This document shows positions 16,536 through 26,953 of a stretch of DNA of 64,000 nucleotides, one piece after another. The stretch is taken from contig NZ_PFGL01000051.1 in the NCBI RefSeq assembly GCF_002783505.1, positions 30,282 to 94,281 on the forward strand, in the 5' to 3' direction. This DNA comes from Shewanella sp. CG12_big_fil_rev_8_21_14_0_65_47_15. GTDB lineage: Bacteria; Pseudomonadota; Gammaproteobacteria; Enterobacterales; Shewanellaceae. Position numbers and translations under genes: made by a program. Under the pieces are notes generated by a model that worked only from the letters and a program-made list of their open reading frames with translations, did no database searches and was not told the origin of the DNA. Positions within the stretch are counted from its first letter, which is position 1, and each line of letters begins with the position of its first letter.

Positions 16536-16628
16536 ATTAGCTGCAACTTTAGTGTGCAGCAAGATTTAATACACACTCTGTACCGAATTAACAGTTAACC
16601 ATAAAAGACAAAGTCGTAAGGAGAGATT

Positions 16629-17270
16629 GTGAAAGCCTATCAACGTGAGTTTATTGAATTTGCCCTAGAGCGTCAGGTGCTGCGATTCGGCGAATTTACC
16701 CTTAAATCGGGCCGTATCAGTCCTTACTTCTTTAATGCAGGCTTATTCAATACTGGCCGTGACTTAGCCCGTTTAGGCCGCTTTTATGCTGCTGCCTTAG
16801 TGGATTCGGGTATCGAGTACGACCTGTTATTTGGTCCGGCTTACAAAGGCATTCCGATTGCGACCACTACGGCAGTTGCCCTGTGTGAACACCACGATAT
16901 CGATATTCCTTACTGCTTTAACCGCAAAGAGAAAAAAGACCACGGTGAGGGTGGCAGCTTAGTCGGTAGCGAACTTAAAGGCCGCGTGATGCTGGTGGAC
17001 GATGTGATCACCGCGGGTACGGCGATTCGTGAGTCGATGGAAATTATTGAAGCCCATAAAGCGCAATTAGCCGGCGTGTTGATTGCGCTGGATAGACAAG
17101 AGAAAGGTAAGGGCGAGTTATCGGCGATTCAAGAAGTTGAGCGTGATTTTGGCTGCGGCATAGTGGCGATTATCAAACTTGCGGACCTTATCAGCTACTT
17201 ATCTGAAAAGCCGGGAATGGAAGCCCAACTTGCTGCGGTGAGCCAATACCGTGAGCAATACGGCATTTAA
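16629..17270 (+). CDS. pyrE: Orotate phosphoribosyltransferase
   Basis: 213 residues from a GTG start with AAGGAGAGATT ahead. The PRPP-binding motif [13 protein letters not shown] (residues ~119-131) and the flexible catalytic loop [11 protein letters not shown] define OPRTase, which makes orotidine monophosphate in pyrimidine synthesis. The GTG start is typical of this gene. The terminator between rph and pyrE recalls the UTP-sensing attenuator of enterobacterial rph-pyrE, but I see no clear pyrimidine-rich leader peptide, so attenuation is only possible. Confidence 0.96.
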   Translation: MKAYQREFIEFALERQVLRFGEFTLKSGRISPYFFNAGLFNTGRDLARLGRFYAAALVDSGIEYDLLFGPAYKGIPIATTTAVALCEHHDIDIPYCFNRKEKKDHGEGGSLVGSELKGRVMLVDDVITAGTAIRESMEIIEAHKAQLAGVLIALDRQEKGKGELSAIQEVERDFGCGIVAIIKLADLISYLSEKPGMEAQLAAVSQYREQYGI

Positions 17271-17327
17271 GCGATGAATTCAGAGAGCTAATGCTCGCCG
17301 AGGGGCGTTCACGAATTCGCCGTTAGA

Positions 17328-17360
17328 AAAAACAAAAGCCCACCTAGGGCTTTTGTTTTT
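17328..17360 (+). terminator. pyrE terminator
   Basis: AAAAACAAAAGCCC and GGGCTTTTGTTTTT form a perfect 14-bp stem with a five-base loop. It may also act for convergent folE on the other strand. Confidence 0.9.
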
Positions 17361-17448
17361 AAGTTCTTATCTGTTAATGCTTTTGCTGTGAGCGGTTCAC
17401 CGCGTTCTGTTATCTGTGAACGAGCCCGCGAGCGTTCGCTATAGTATC

Positions 17449-18093
17449 TTATTGATGCAAAAACTCGGCGCGGGTCGCAGGATTAGATTTGAAAATACCA
17501 CCCAGCGCTGTGGTAGTGGTCGAGCTGGTGGAGTCCATCACGCCACGGGATTTTACGCAGTAATGCACCGCATCCATTTTTACCGCAACATCTTTAGTTT
17601 CGAGTAAGGTTTGCAGGGCAACGAGCACTTGCTGAGTCAAACGCTCTTGTACCTGTGGGCGTTGGGCAAAGAAACGTACGATACGATTAATCTTTGATAA
17701 ACCGATAATTTTTTTACGTGGCAGATAAGCAATGGTCGCAGTACCGTCGATCGTCACTAAATGATGCTCGCAGGTGCTGGTGAGGCTAATATCTTGCACT
17801 CGCACCATCTCATCGAAGCCCATCTTGTTATCGATCACTGTGATCTTAGGGAAATTCTCATAGTCTAAGCCGGAGAAGATTTCATCGACGTACATTTTAG
17901 CGATGCGGCGTGGCGTATCGGCAAGGCTATCGTCTGACAGATCCAATGACATTAATGTCAGTATCTCCTTCATATGATGTTCAATCTTGTCTTTACGTTC
18001 TTCACTGCTGTAAACGCTGGGGAGCATGGGGGTTTCAAGTCCACGGTCTAACAACGCGGCTTGTACTTTTACTGCTGCTTCACTTAATGCCAT
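17449..18093 (-). CDS. folE: GTP cyclohydrolase I
   Basis: 214 residues from the ATG at 18093, which follows GGAGGATAAG; the frame's GTG-like start four codons earlier is not needed. The zinc-binding STCEHH (with the later HYCVKSRG providing another Cys) and [21 protein letters not shown] identify GTP cyclohydrolase I, first step of folate (dihydroneopterin) synthesis. Length matches the 220-residue E. coli enzyme. It is monocistronic and convergent with pyrE. Confidence 0.96.
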   Translation of the reverse strand: MALSEAAVKVQAALLDRGLETPMLPSVYSSEERKDKIEHHMKEILTLMSLDLSDDSLADTPRRIAKMYVDEIFSGLDYENFPKITVIDNKMGFDEMVRVQDISLTSTCEHHLVTIDGTATIAYLPRKKIIGLSKINRIVRFFAQRPQVQERLTQQVLVALQTLLETKDVAVKMDAVHYCVKSRGVMDSTSSTTTTALGGIFKSNPATRAEFLHQ

Positions 18094-18258
18094 CTTATCC
18101 TCCACTACTTTGTAGCGGCTATCATTGAAAACCTATGCTGGTATCGATCATCCAGCCTAGGATACAAATTGGGTTATTCTTGCGGGGCAAGAACAAGGGG
18201 GAGGAGGATAGCGCGAATTGCGGATAATTCATACCGAAAATCACTCACCGCGCCGATG

Positions 18259-18292
18259 AAAAAGCCGATAGTCCTTATCGGATATCGGCTTT
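18259..18292 (-). terminator. Terminator of the S9 peptidase gene
   Basis: On the minus strand, AAAGCCGATA pairs with TATCGGCTTT around a 12-base loop and is followed by five T. It lies 57 bp past the S9 peptidase stop. Confidence 0.75.
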
Positions 18293-18348
18293 ACATTCGA
18301 TGCTGCTAATCTTATTCAGCGATAAGTGTTAGTAAAATTGAGTGAATC

Positions 18349-20349
18349 CTAAAGTTTTAAGTTGGTTTTCAAGAAACCTAGCATCTGTTCATAGTATTTC
18401 GCTCTATGCTCATCGTTATAAAAACCGTGACCTTCATTATCCATCACCAGTTTTTGGTAGGGGTAATTATGAGCTTTTAGGGCTTTTTCGAGTGATTCGA
18501 GTTGAGTTATTGGGGTTCGCTCGTCATCTCCACCATGAACTAGCAACAAGTTCGCTTTGAGCTTGTTGACGTTATAGCTTGGCGACATGGCTTTAAGTGT
18601 TTCCAAATTGTTTCCTAGTACATCTGTTTGATAGCTGCTTCCAGATGATGAGTTTGCAACATCACTGTCATCTTTCCATAGTGGTAAATCATAGATACCA
18701 GCCATACCTATGGCGCATTTGAATATATCTGGCGCTAATACCGCGCTTTGTAGGGCACTATAGCCACCAAAGCTGCCGCCAGCGATGCAGATACGTTCTT
18801 TATCGGCAAAACCTTGGTCTATCACATACTGAGTCGCGTCGATAATATCAAATTGAATATCACTGCCCCATTTTTGGTATCCCGCTATCGTAAAATCTGC
18901 TGCATAGCCTCCAGAACCGCGAAAGTTAACTTGTAATACGGCTATACCTTGGTTGGCGATCATTTGGGTTTCAGGATTAAATTCCCACCAATCTCTTCCA
19001 TTTTTGGGGCCTGTATGCGGGCCGCCATGGGGATTCACCACTAGCGGTAGATTTTTAGCTTCTTTTCCATAGGGTAATGTGAGGTAACCATGGATCGTTT
19101 TACCATCGCGGCTGGTAAAACTGATGGGTTTCACCTCGGCCATTTTCTCGGGATCGAGCCATTTTCTGGCGGCGGCGAGATACTCGAGTTTAAGTTTTTT
19201 CGTATCAAAGACATAGTAGTCACCAGGATTTCGGTCGTTAAATGCAATGACCACGAGCTTCTCGCCATCCCTAGTTTCGCTGACAATCCGCACTTGGTGA
19301 CCCGGCAGCGCGGCAAGCAAATCCTTTAGCAGTTTGGCATGGCTGTCTTCGTTATTGACGAAGGCATAGCTTGGGTAACCATTTTCAAACTCAACTGCAT
19401 AAAGTTGTTTGTTAGTGCCATTTATCCAAAAATTACTCGGATCGACATTTTCATCTTGAATAATCTCGGTCTTATCGCCAGTCTCAAGGTTGATTCTGTA
19501 CACGCCTAAGGTCTCACCTTGGGTTCGACCTGCTGCATAAATGGTATTTTTACCATCGGCGAAGGAAATGGGGTGAAAATCACTTAGGCCGAGATTGAGT
19601 TTATCGGTATTGATCCATTCACCTGCCTTACGGTAAAACACTTTGGTGGTATTTTGACGATCTTCACCGACAACGAAGCGGACTTCACCCTCGTGGTCTG
19701 TCATAAAACGTGCTTGACCTATAGGTGAGCCTGTGATGCGTTTGCGTGTGCCATTGAACAAGTCTACGCGATAGACATCTTGTGATAGCTCAAAGTCAAG
19801 ATTGAGCTTATCACTCCATGGGATTGCATTGACCAGCATATAACGCTCATCATCGGGCAGGGGATCGAGGATAAACGCTGTCGCACGCATTGGGGTGTTT
19901 TTCTTGATATTGGAGCCAGTCTGTTGTTCGCCGCTGTTGTAGCCAAAGAGATAGGCCTTACGTGAACCATCGGCATTTACCGCCAGCAACTCGCCGTAGT
20001 ACTGGGGAACATCACTCCAGCCTTTTAAGTACTCTTTTGCCAAAACCAGTCGTTCACTACTGGCCCACTGATAGTCACCGACCTGGGCATTCCCCGGGAA
20101 ACGTATTGCATTAAGCAATTTTTTTGTCTGAGCGTCTAAGACTAACAGTACGTTTTTACCCTCAACACTCGTGATTGTGCTGAGGTACTTGCCCGTTGGA
20201 GATATTCTTACATGTGAATATTCATCACCTTTACTAAATAATTGCGCCTGCGATAATGCATTCGCGGCCGATGTTTCAGCCGCAAATGTGGCGATAGGCA
20301 TCATAGGTAAGCAAAGAGCAGCCAAAGCGGCTAATCGAAAGCGTTTCAT
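18349..20349 (-). CDS. Secreted S9 family prolyl oligopeptidase-like peptidase
   Basis: 666 residues with a signal peptide (MKRFRLAALAALCLPMMPIATFA, cut near residue 24), so periplasmic or outer-surface. The N-terminal ~380 residues form the expected beta-propeller-like region with WD-type repeats; the C-terminal alpha/beta-hydrolase carries nucleophile GGSFGGYS (Ser526), Asp in HGGDDERTP (608 or 609) and His in NEGHGF (His641). HGGPH ahead of the domain supplies the oxyanion hole. It belongs with dipeptidyl/acylaminoacyl peptidases that trim peptides during protein-rich growth. It stands alone, flanked by terminators. Confidence 0.93.
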   Translation of the reverse strand: MKRFRLAALAALCLPMMPIATFAAETSAANALSQAQLFSKGDEYSHVRISPTGKYLSTITSVEGKNVLLVLDAQTKKLLNAIRFPGNAQVGDYQWASSERLVLAKEYLKGWSDVPQYYGELLAVNADGSRKAYLFGYNSGEQQTGSNIKKNTPMRATAFILDPLPDDERYMLVNAIPWSDKLNLDFELSQDVYRVDLFNGTRKRITGSPIGQARFMTDHEGEVRFVVGEDRQNTTKVFYRKAGEWINTDKLNLGLSDFHPISFADGKNTIYAAGRTQGETLGVYRINLETGDKTEIIQDENVDPSNFWINGTNKQLYAVEFENGYPSYAFVNNEDSHAKLLKDLLAALPGHQVRIVSETRDGEKLVVIAFNDRNPGDYYVFDTKKLKLEYLAAARKWLDPEKMAEVKPISFTSRDGKTIHGYLTLPYGKEAKNLPLVVNPHGGPHTGPKNGRDWWEFNPETQMIANQGIAVLQVNFRGSGGYAADFTIAGYQKWGSDIQFDIIDATQYVIDQGFADKERICIAGGSFGGYSALQSAVLAPDIFKCAIGMAGIYDLPLWKDDSDVANSSSGSSYQTDVLGNNLETLKAMSPSYNVNKLKANLLLVHGGDDERTPITQLESLEKALKAHNYPYQKLVMDNEGHGFYNDEHRAKYYEQMLGFLKTNLKL

Positions 20350-20441
20350 CCGACATCCTTGTAAATTTATTGTGATTTTTGTTTCTTAAATGATTGTTGA
20401 GAATAAAACAAAAGTGAGAGCGAAACAAGGAAGTGCGATAA

Positions 20442-20473
20442 AAATAAAGGGCGTTAAATAGCGCCCTTTATTT
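20442..20473 (-). terminator. Terminator after the slmA-dut-coaBC group
   Basis: AAATAAAGGGCG and CGCCCTTTATTT form a perfect 12-bp stem around an 8-base loop, just past the slmA stop (20484) reading leftwards. Confidence 0.85.
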
Positions 20474-20483
20474 AAGTAAATCA

Positions 20484-21077
20484 TTAACTTTGCAACAGTT
20501 GATGTTGGATAAATCGCCACTGTTCATCGAAGTGTGTAGTCGGTTTGAGTTTGAATTCACTTCGTACAAATTGAGCAATTCGGCCTTCGGCAAAGGCTAA
20601 TAGCAAATTAGCCAATATGGCTTCGTCTAAGTTAAAGCCTTTGCCTTCCCGCAACGTCTTTTCCCGTAAAATTTGCTTTAACTGGGTTTCAATTTTGGCA
20701 AATAGTGTACTGATCCTGCTACGGAGACGTTCATTTTCTCCGAGCAGCGCATCCCCATTGAGTACGCGGGAAATCCCCGGATTACGCTCGGCAAAAATCA
20801 GCAGTAGCTGTAAAACAAGCTGGCAGCGCTTCATGGTGTCTTTTTCGTCATCCATGATTAAGTTAATGCGCGAGAGCAGTGACTCTTCGATAAATTCGAT
20901 TAAGCCTTCGAACATCCGCGCCTTGCTGGGGAAATGGCGGTAAAGTGCGGCTTCCGATACACCCACTTCCGAGGCGAGTTTGGCTGTGGTGATCCTTTGT
21001 CCGGGACTGGTTTCTAGCATCTGCGCTAGGCATTGCAAAATATGTTCACGACGATTAATTTTTGGGCTTACAGCCAT
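20484..21077 (-). CDS. slmA: Nucleoid occlusion factor SlmA (TetR family)
   Basis: 197 residues with a TetR HTH near the N-terminus ([33 protein letters not shown]). The sequence beyond, and the location directly behind dut and coaBC, match SlmA, which binds chromosomal sites and blocks FtsZ assembly over the nucleoid. It thus links to the ftsZ cluster further along this window. It lies 34 bp downstream of dut and shares its operon. Confidence 0.93.
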   Translation of the reverse strand: MAVSPKINRREHILQCLAQMLETSPGQRITTAKLASEVGVSEAALYRHFPSKARMFEGLIEFIEESLLSRINLIMDDEKDTMKRCQLVLQLLLIFAERNPGISRVLNGDALLGENERLRSRISTLFAKIETQLKQILREKTLREGKGFNLDEAILANLLLAFAEGRIAQFVRSEFKLKPTTHFDEQWRFIQHQLLQS

Positions 21078-21111
21078 TGCAGTATCCTTGGCTTAATAAC
21101 GACTAGGGGGA

Positions 21112-21570
21112 TTATTTAGTGCCAGAATGGCCAAATCCACCTTCACCACGATCTGAACTGTCGAACTCATCAACGAGTTTGAATTGGGCCTGTACCACAG
21201 GAACAAACACCAGTTGTGCGAGACGATCGCCAATTTCTAAGGTAAATGGGCAATCGCTTCTATTCCAGCAAGACACCATCAAGGGTCCCTGGTAATCGGA
21301 GTCGATAAGCCCAACCAGATTGCCAAGTACGATACCGTGCTTATGGCCAAGACCGGAGCGGGGTAAAATCACCGCAGCCAATCCTGGGTCGGCAACATGA
21401 ATGGCAATCCCCGTTGGAATAAGCCGAGTTTCACCGGGCGCTATCGTCATTGTGGTGTCTATCATGGCACGAAGATCCATACCCGCACTACCTGGAGTGG
21501 CGTAAGCGGGCAGGGGGAACTCAGAACCAATACGGGAGTCGAGGATCTTTAATTCAATCGGTGTTTTCAT
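21112..21570 (-). CDS. dut: dUTP diphosphatase
   Basis: 152 residues with the five trimeric-dUTPase motifs: [31 protein letters not shown] (catalytic Asp, substrate-binding Tyr region), [11 protein letters not shown] and the C-terminal P-loop-like [10 protein letters not shown]. It hydrolyses dUTP to dUMP, keeping uracil out of DNA and feeding dTMP synthesis. The ATG overlaps the coaBC stop by 4 bp, the usual coaBC-dut-slmA operon. Confidence 0.97.
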   Translation of the reverse strand: MKTPIELKILDSRIGSEFPLPAYATPGSAGMDLRAMIDTTMTIAPGETRLIPTGIAIHVADPGLAAVILPRSGLGHKHGIVLGNLVGLIDSDYQGPLMVSCWNRSDCPFTLEIGDRLAQLVFVPVVQAQFKLVDEFDSSDRGEGGFGHSGTK

Positions 21571-22787
21571 GTATTTGTTTTTTCTTTCACTATCAACGAA
21601 AGTAATTGCCGTGCCAGCGTGAGTTTGTCAGTGGCGGGCAAATCTTGGCTGCCTTGCGGCCAGAACACGCGCAGGGCATTGGCATCGGCATTAAAACCAA
21701 GTCCTGCGACGGAAATGTCGTTTGCGGCGATCATATTCAAGTTTTTACGTTTGAGTTTATCGCGGGCATAGGTTTCTACATCATGGGTTTCTGCGGCGAA
21801 TCCCACCACAAAGGGATGGTTAGGTAAGCTCGCAACCGTGGCTAAGATATCAGGATTCCTCACCAGCGCAAGTTGCATTTCTTCCGCCGATTTTTTGATT
21901 TTGCAGGTGGCGATGTCGCTAATGCGATAGTCGGCAACGGCGGCGCAGCCAATAAAAATATCTTTTTTATCAACCTTATCCATTACAGCGTCGAGCATAT
22001 TTTGCGCCGATTCTACATCGATGCGTGTCACGCCTTCGGGAGTGGCTAGATTAACTGGCCCTGAGACCAAAGTCACAGTTGCGCCCATCTCTGCCGCAGC
22101 TTTGGCGAGGGCAAAACCCATTTTCCCCGAACTGTGATTCGAAATGTATCTAACGGGGTCGATAGCTTCGCGGGTCGGGCCGGCGGTGATCAGTACCGAT
22201 TGTCCTAGCAGAGGTTTAGGCGCTGGGGGGTCATTAACCGCAAAAAATTGCGTCGCTAATTCGGCAATATCCAATGGCTCTAACATACGTCCAGGGCCGA
22301 CTTCACCACAGGCTTGGCTGCCGCTCGCGGGCCCCCAGAGGGTAAAGCCGCGGGCTGTAAGGCTCGCTAAATTCGCTTGAGTTGCCAGATTGCGATACAT
22401 CTGCTGATTCATCGCCGGACACAGGGCGATAGGCGCCTCGGTGGCAAGACAAGTGGTGGTGATTAATTCATCTGCCATACCGGCATTGATACGGGCGAGT
22501 AAGTTGGCCGTTGCGGGGGCGATAATGACCAGATCGGCCCAACGGGCGAGTTCAATGTGCCCCATGGCGGCCTCTGCCGCAGGATCGAGCAAACTAGACG
22601 CGATGGGATGTCCAGACAAGGCTTGCAGTGTGAGGGGGGTGATAAACTCCATTGCACTTTGACTCATCACCACGCGCACATCAAAGCCGCGTTCTTTTAG
22701 TCGGCGCACTAAATCAGCACTTTTATAGGCGGCTATGCCGCCACCAATGCCCAATAGGACGTTTTTATTTGTCAGGCTCACAGACAT
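21567..22787 (-). CDS. coaBC: Bifunctional phosphopantothenoylcysteine decarboxylase/synthetase
   Basis: 406 residues from the ATG at 22787 ([17 protein letters not shown]), equal to E. coli length; the frame extends 12 codons further but that part looks non-coding. The N-terminal CoaC flavoprotein half has [15 protein letters not shown], the active-site [10 protein letters not shown] and the [12 protein letters not shown] flap. The CoaB half has [18 protein letters not shown] and [11 protein letters not shown]. It performs two steps of coenzyme A synthesis. It is divergent from radC, with a short shared upstream region. Confidence 0.96.
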   Translation of the reverse strand: MSVSLTNKNVLLGIGGGIAAYKSADLVRRLKERGFDVRVVMSQSAMEFITPLTLQALSGHPIASSLLDPAAEAAMGHIELARWADLVIIAPATANLLARINAGMADELITTTCLATEAPIALCPAMNQQMYRNLATQANLASLTARGFTLWGPASGSQACGEVGPGRMLEPLDIAELATQFFAVNDPPAPKPLLGQSVLITAGPTREAIDPVRYISNHSSGKMGFALAKAAAEMGATVTLVSGPVNLATPEGVTRIDVESAQNMLDAVMDKVDKKDIFIGCAAVADYRISDIATCKIKKSAEEMQLALVRNPDILATVASLPNHPFVVGFAAETHDVETYARDKLKRKNLNMIAANDISVAGLGFNADANALRVFWPQGSQDLPATDKLTLARQLLSLIVKEKTNT

Positions 22788-22911
22788 CATCCGAGATTGA
22801 AATAATGCCGCCAACGATATCACAAAGCGGTCAATTTTAGTGACTATCCCAGTTCAAAAAATCTCGTCCATACTCTGTAAACGGCAAATGGGGGAAATGA
22901 CAGGAGGTCGT

Positions 22912-23589
22912 ATGGCGATTAAGGACTGGCCAGAGGGAGAAGGACCCAGAGATAAGCTGTTACAAAAAGGGGCTGCACATCTGTCCGATGCTGAATTGCT
23001 TGCCGTTTTGCTGCGCAATGGTTTGTCTGGGCTCAATGCGGTGGATTTAGCGCGTTCACTTATCCATGAATTTGGCGGATTAAGAAGCCTACTTTGTGCA
23101 CCAAAGCATCAGGTGTGTCGACTTCCGGGCGTGGGACCTGTAAAATACGCCCAGCTTCAAGCCGCGGCTGAATTAGCACGGCGTGTGGCACAAGAAAACC
23201 TGCAGAGAGGTCAGGTTTTGACAAATCCCGATTTAACTCGGGACTATTTAATGCGACAATTAGCTGACCGCTCCTATGAAGTGTTCGCAATTTTGCTGCT
23301 GGATAGCCAGCATAGAGTAATTCAGTTTGTCGAATTATTCCGCGGAACCATAGATTCAGCCTCAGTATATCCACGTGAAGTGGTGAGCTTAGTGCTTGAA
23401 AAAAAGGCTGCTGCCGTCATAGTGTGTCACAATCATCCGTCGGGGATTGCCGAGCCCAGTCAGGCTGACCGACGAATAACTGAGCGATTAAAAAATGCGT
23501 TAGCAACCATAGATGTATCCTTGTTGGATCATATGGTTGTCGGTGATCGAGAGATAGTTTCTTTTGCGGAACGAGGCTGGATTAATTAA
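22912..23589 (+). CDS. radC: RadC-family JAB-domain protein
   Basis: 225 residues from the ATG at 22912, which has AGGAGG at ideal distance; the frame's earlier ATG at 22840 lacks one. A helix-hairpin-helix ([21 protein letters not shown]) is followed by a MPN/JAB metalloprotease-like motif with HNHPSG (His173, His175) and the later S..D residues. The biological role of RadC is unsettled despite the old DNA-repair name. The coaBC, radC, rpmB order is standard in gammaproteobacteria. Confidence 0.95.
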   Translation: MAIKDWPEGEGPRDKLLQKGAAHLSDAELLAVLLRNGLSGLNAVDLARSLIHEFGGLRSLLCAPKHQVCRLPGVGPVKYAQLQAAAELARRVAQENLQRGQVLTNPDLTRDYLMRQLADRSYEVFAILLLDSQHRVIQFVELFRGTIDSASVYPREVVSLVLEKKAAAVIVCHNHPSGIAEPSQADRRITERLKNALATIDVSLLDHMVVGDREIVSFAERGWIN

Positions 23590-23597
23590 TCTAACAC

Positions 23598-23626
23598 TTG
23601 ATCTTCACTCTGTGATCGTGTATAAA
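23598..23626 (+). promoter_or_regulatory. rpmBG promoter
   Basis: TTGATC (23598-23603) and TATAAA (23621-23626) are separated by 17 bp, a near-consensus sigma-70 promoter, about 80 bp before rpmB. Confidence 0.7.
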
Positions 23627-23710
23627 ATGCGCCCTCTTTGTGCCTCGGGCGACGGCCATACGAGGCACATTAATGCTCGAGCGTTAAAATTGTTTTTGGA
23701 GAAGATTGAC

Positions 23711-23947
23711 ATGTCAAGAGTATGCCAAGTTACTGGCAAGAAGCCGATGGTTGGTAACAACCGTTCGCACGCAAAAAACGCGACCCGTCGTCGTTTTTTA
23801 CCTAACCTGCAAAACCACCGTTTCTGGTTAGAAGAAGAAAAACGTTTCGTACAGTTACGTGTATCTACTAAAGGTATCCGTCTGATCGATAAGAAAGGTA
23901 TTGAAGTTGTTGTTGCTGAACTTCGTGCCCGTGGCGAGAAGGTGTAA
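23711..23947 (+). CDS. rpmB: 50S ribosomal protein L28
   Basis: 78 residues starting [17 protein letters not shown], the standard bacterial L28 N-terminus, with [17 protein letters not shown] and [12 protein letters not shown]. Length equals E. coli L28. TTGGAGAAGATTGAC precedes the ATG. The frame upstream of 23711 overlaps the rpmBG promoter and is not coding. rpmG follows after 6 bp. Confidence 0.98.
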   Translation: MSRVCQVTGKKPMVGNNRSHAKNATRRRFLPNLQNHRFWLEEEKRFVQLRVSTKGIRLIDKKGIEVVVAELRARGEKV

Positions 23948-23953
23948 TAGATC

Positions 23954-24127
23954 ATGGCTAAAGCTAAAGGTAATCGTGAGAAGATCAAATTAGTTTCTAC
24001 AGCTAAAACTGGTCACTTCTACACAACTGAAAAAAACAAGCGTAACATGCCAGAAAAAATGGAAATCAAAAAATTTGATCCCGTTATTCGCCAGCACGTT
24101 ATCTACAAAGAAGCCAAAATCAAGTAA
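23954..24127 (+). CDS. rpmG: 50S ribosomal protein L33
   Basis: 57 residues ([20 protein letters not shown]...), a short ribosomal gene 6 bp behind rpmB. It lacks the two CxxC zinc-binding pairs (reads TGHFYTT and MPEKMEIKK), so it is the zinc-independent (C-minus) form. The terminator at 24148 closes the operon. Confidence 0.98.
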   Translation: MAKAKGNREKIKLVSTAKTGHFYTTEKNKRNMPEKMEIKKFDPVIRQHVIYKEAKIK

Positions 24128-24147
24128 TTCTTGGTTAGTGTTTCGAG

Positions 24148-24179
24148 AAAAGCCCCTTAAATAAGGGGCTTTTTTTTTT
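24148..24179 (+). terminator. rpmBG terminator
   Basis: AAAAGCCCCTTA and TAAGGGGCTTTT form a 12-bp stem around a 2-base core, with ten T at the end. Confidence 0.93.
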
Positions 24180-24314
24180 GCGTTTTTTTAGCGGTGAGTC
24201 ATCAAGTTGAGATAATTTTATCGCAAACTTAAGTCATCGAATTTTGCGCCGTACAGTTAAAAAAATGTAAACACTTACTGAAAGTGTAAAATTGTGCGAA
24301 TGTAAGCACTTTAA

Positions 24315-24372
24315 TGTATTAAAACTGCATTTTAATGAGAATAAATTCTTTATATGTGAATTAAAATGCAAT
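24315..24372 (+). promoter_or_regulatory. Tandem ARG boxes (ArgR operator) before argA
   Basis: Two 18-bp matches to the ARG box (TGAAT-N4-ATTCA core) lie at 24334-24351 (TGAGA-ATAA-ATTCT) and 24355-24372 (TGAAT-TAAA-ATGCA). They are separated by 3 bp, i.e. 21 bp centre to centre, the classical spacing for one ArgR hexamer. A weaker third match starts at 24315 with the same 21-bp phase. Arginine-dependent repression of argA is expected. Confidence 0.65.
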
Positions 24373-24452
24373 ACCATACGCGAAACTTAATGATTCATTC
24401 CTGGCGTGTTCATAGTGACGTTGCCAGCTCAAAAATGAGGTGTAAATAACGC

Positions 24453-25772
24453 GTGCGTACCACTGAACTGGTTGATGGATTTCGTCATTCTGCCCCCTAT
24501 GTCAATGCTCACAGAGGTAAAACTTTTGTGGTCATGTTGGGTGGTGAAGCTTTGGCTCAAAATCAATTTCGCGCCATCTTAAACGATGTCGCTTTGCTGC
24601 ACAGTTTAGGGATTAAAGTCGTATTGGTATATGGTGCTAGGCCGCAGATAGATGCTGCCTTGGCTGCCAACGGTATTGAACCTGCTTATCACGAGGGTGT
24701 ACGTATCACGGATGAAGACTCTCTCAAAGTGATCAAACAAGTGGCGGGTGCGCTGCAGTTTGATATCACCGCACGTTTGTCGATGAGTCTAAGTAACACG
24801 CCCATGCAAGGCGCGCAAATTAACTTAGTCAGCGGTAATTTTGTGATTGCTCAACCGTTAGGCGTGGATAATGGCATCGATTTTTGTTTGAGTGGCAAAG
24901 TGCGTCGTATCGATGTGCAAGGCTTAAAACGGCAGCTAGATAATCACTGCATCGTATTGATGGGGCCGATTGCCGCTTCGGTTACCGGTGAGAGCTTTAA
25001 CTTAACGGCGGAAGAGATTGCCACTCAAGTGGCGATTAAGCTTAAAGCCGATAAGATGATTGGTTTTAGCTCACAGAACGGTATTCTCGATCGTAACGGT
25101 GATGTGATTGCCGAGTTAATGCCCAATGATGCGCAGAATATTCTTAATAAGCTTGCCGAGCAAGGCTCCGCCTGTGTGGGCACTATGGCTTTCTTGAAGG
25201 CGAGCATTGATGCCTGTCGCAATGGTGTACCGCGTTGTCACTTGGTCAGTTATCTCGAAGATGGTGCGCTGCTGCAGGAACTGTTCTCCCGTGAAGGTAT
25301 TGGTACTCAAATTGTGACTGAAAGTGCCGAGCGATTACGCCGTGCTTCGATCGCCGATATTGGTGGGGTGTTGAACCTTATCCGTCCATTGGAGGAGCAA
25401 GGCATTCTGGTGCGCCGTAGCCGTGAGCAACTCGAGATTGAAATCGAGCAGTTTATGCTGATTGAGCGTGATGGCTTAGTGATTGGCTGTGCCGCGCTTT
25501 ATCCTTTTGAAGAAGATAATGCCGGTGAGTTTGCTTGTCTTGTGGTGCACCCCGATTATCGCGATGCCGACCGTGGTAGCCTGCTGCTGAAGAATATTAT
25601 TGGCCAAGCGCGCAGCCGTGGTTATTCACGCTTGTTCGCGCTGACAACACGTAGCATTCACTGGTTTTTAGAGCATGGTTTTGTGATTGAAGATGTGGAA
25701 GCGCTGCCGCAGAAGAAAAAGCAGCTGTATAACTATCAGCGCCGTTCAAAAATTCTCGCCCTCGATCTCTAA
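24453..25772 (+). CDS. argA: N-acetylglutamate synthase
   Basis: 439 residues from a GTG start. The N-terminal amino-acid-kinase-like domain ([45 protein letters not shown]) joins a C-terminal GNAT domain ([29 protein letters not shown]). This is the classical ArgA arrangement, catalysing acetyl transfer to glutamate as the first step of arginine synthesis, with arginine feedback on the kinase-like domain. ARG boxes upstream support arginine control. Monocistronic. Confidence 0.96.
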   Translation: MRTTELVDGFRHSAPYVNAHRGKTFVVMLGGEALAQNQFRAILNDVALLHSLGIKVVLVYGARPQIDAALAANGIEPAYHEGVRITDEDSLKVIKQVAGALQFDITARLSMSLSNTPMQGAQINLVSGNFVIAQPLGVDNGIDFCLSGKVRRIDVQGLKRQLDNHCIVLMGPIAASVTGESFNLTAEEIATQVAIKLKADKMIGFSSQNGILDRNGDVIAELMPNDAQNILNKLAEQGSACVGTMAFLKASIDACRNGVPRCHLVSYLEDGALLQELFSREGIGTQIVTESAERLRRASIADIGGVLNLIRPLEEQGILVRRSREQLEIEIEQFMLIERDGLVIGCAALYPFEEDNAGEFACLVVHPDYRDADRGSLLLKNIIGQARSRGYSRLFALTTRSIHWFLEHGFVIEDVEALPQKKKQLYNYQRRSKILALDL

Positions 25773-25794
25773 GCCGTTCTAAATCAATTCAATC

Positions 25795-25821
25795 AATGCC
25801 AGCGAGTGCTGGCATTTTTAT
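25795..25821 (+). terminator. argA terminator
   Basis: AATGCCAGC and GCTGGCATT pair around GAGT, followed by TTTTA; it lies about 25 bp past the argA stop. Confidence 0.82.
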
Positions 25822-25877
25822 CTTTAACGCTGTAGATAGGGTTCCTCGCCTAAAGTAGAGCAATGCTCTTACATCCT

Positions 25878-26768
25878 TTACGCTTGTACCTTCTTGCGTT
25901 TATAGGCCATGTCTAAGGTAAAGATGAGCAGTGCGCTCCAAATAAAGCCGAAGGTCACGCCTTTTTCTGCATCGAAGGGCTCATTAAATAGACTCACCGC
26001 GAGGATGAACATGATACTCGGGCCGATATATTGGAAAAAACCGAGCATAGACAAAGGAATGCGGACCGCCGCCCCCGCAAAACACAGCAGAGGGATAGTG
26101 GTAACAATACCCGCCGCCATCAGCAGTAAGTTTAAATGCCAATTGTTGGTTAGCATATTGGCGGTCGCCGCATCCAGCGTTGTAAGAAGATAAATTAACG
26201 CAACGGGCAGTAAAAGCGCGGTTTCGACCAGTAGACCTGATTTTGCATCTACATTCACTTTTTTGCGTAATAGGGCGTAAAAGCCAAAGCTGCCAGCCAG
26301 TGCGAGCGAAACAATTGGGATGGAACCAAATGAAATCAGCTGGATTAGCACTCCGGCGCTGGCAAGTGCTACGGCAAACCATTGCAATTTACGTAATCTT
26401 TCCCCTAAAAACAGCATGCCCAGCAATACATTCAATAGTGGGTTGATAAAGTAGCCTAAGCTGGCATCGAGCATATGATCATTATTGACTGCCCAAATGA
26501 AAATCAACCAGTTGCCCGCAATGAGTATCGAAGTGACCGTGAGCACCATCAGTTGCCTAGGCTGTTTAAAAAGTTGGCGTAATTTTTCAAAACCGCCGAT
26601 AAACATCATGATGATCACCATAAACACAAATGACCAAATTACCCGATGAAGTAAAATTTCGGTGGCGGAAACCTGTTGGAGCAGTTTGAAATATAAAGGT
26701 GCAAAACCCCACATGCAGTAAGCACTGACGGCGAGTAGGATCCCTTTGCGGTATTCATGGTCTGGCAT
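25878..26768 (-). CDS. rarD: RarD, EamA-family permease
   Basis: 296 residues from the ATG at 26768 (MPDHEYRKGILLAVSAYCMWG), the same length as E. coli RarD; the 58 codons before it in frame are not protein-like. About ten hydrophobic helices form the two EamA halves, with the conserved AYCMWGFAPLYFKLL and NHDMLDASLGYFINPLL-type segments. Predicted inner-membrane metabolite exporter of unknown substrate (linked to chloramphenicol sensitivity in some species). It runs in the order rarD-yigI with recQ divergent, as in E. coli except that pldA is missing. Confidence 0.92.
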   Translation of the reverse strand: MPDHEYRKGILLAVSAYCMWGFAPLYFKLLQQVSATEILLHRVIWSFVFMVIIMMFIGGFEKLRQLFKQPRQLMVLTVTSILIAGNWLIFIWAVNNDHMLDASLGYFINPLLNVLLGMLFLGERLRKLQWFAVALASAGVLIQLISFGSIPIVSLALAGSFGFYALLRKKVNVDAKSGLLVETALLLPVALIYLLTTLDAATANMLTNNWHLNLLLMAAGIVTTIPLLCFAGAAVRIPLSMLGFFQYIGPSIMFILAVSLFNEPFDAEKGVTFGFIWSALLIFTLDMAYKRKKVQA

Positions 26769-26953
26769 GGGGCATCTTCGAAGGACAACAAGACCGCGAT
26801 TGTAGGTGGGTCTGTTGTCTGACTCAAGGTATGTCTTAAAGACTTTTTGGTTACAGAATATCTCGGTAGCGTATTTTAGGGTTGATAGTAATAAATATAA
26901 TTTATTAATCAATGCATTGAAGTTTGAATAGTCTACTGTCAATCACGAGAGCG

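Noticed and set aside
23605..23988. Minus-strand 127-residue ORF over rpmB
   Set aside because: Antisense shadow of ribosomal protein genes.
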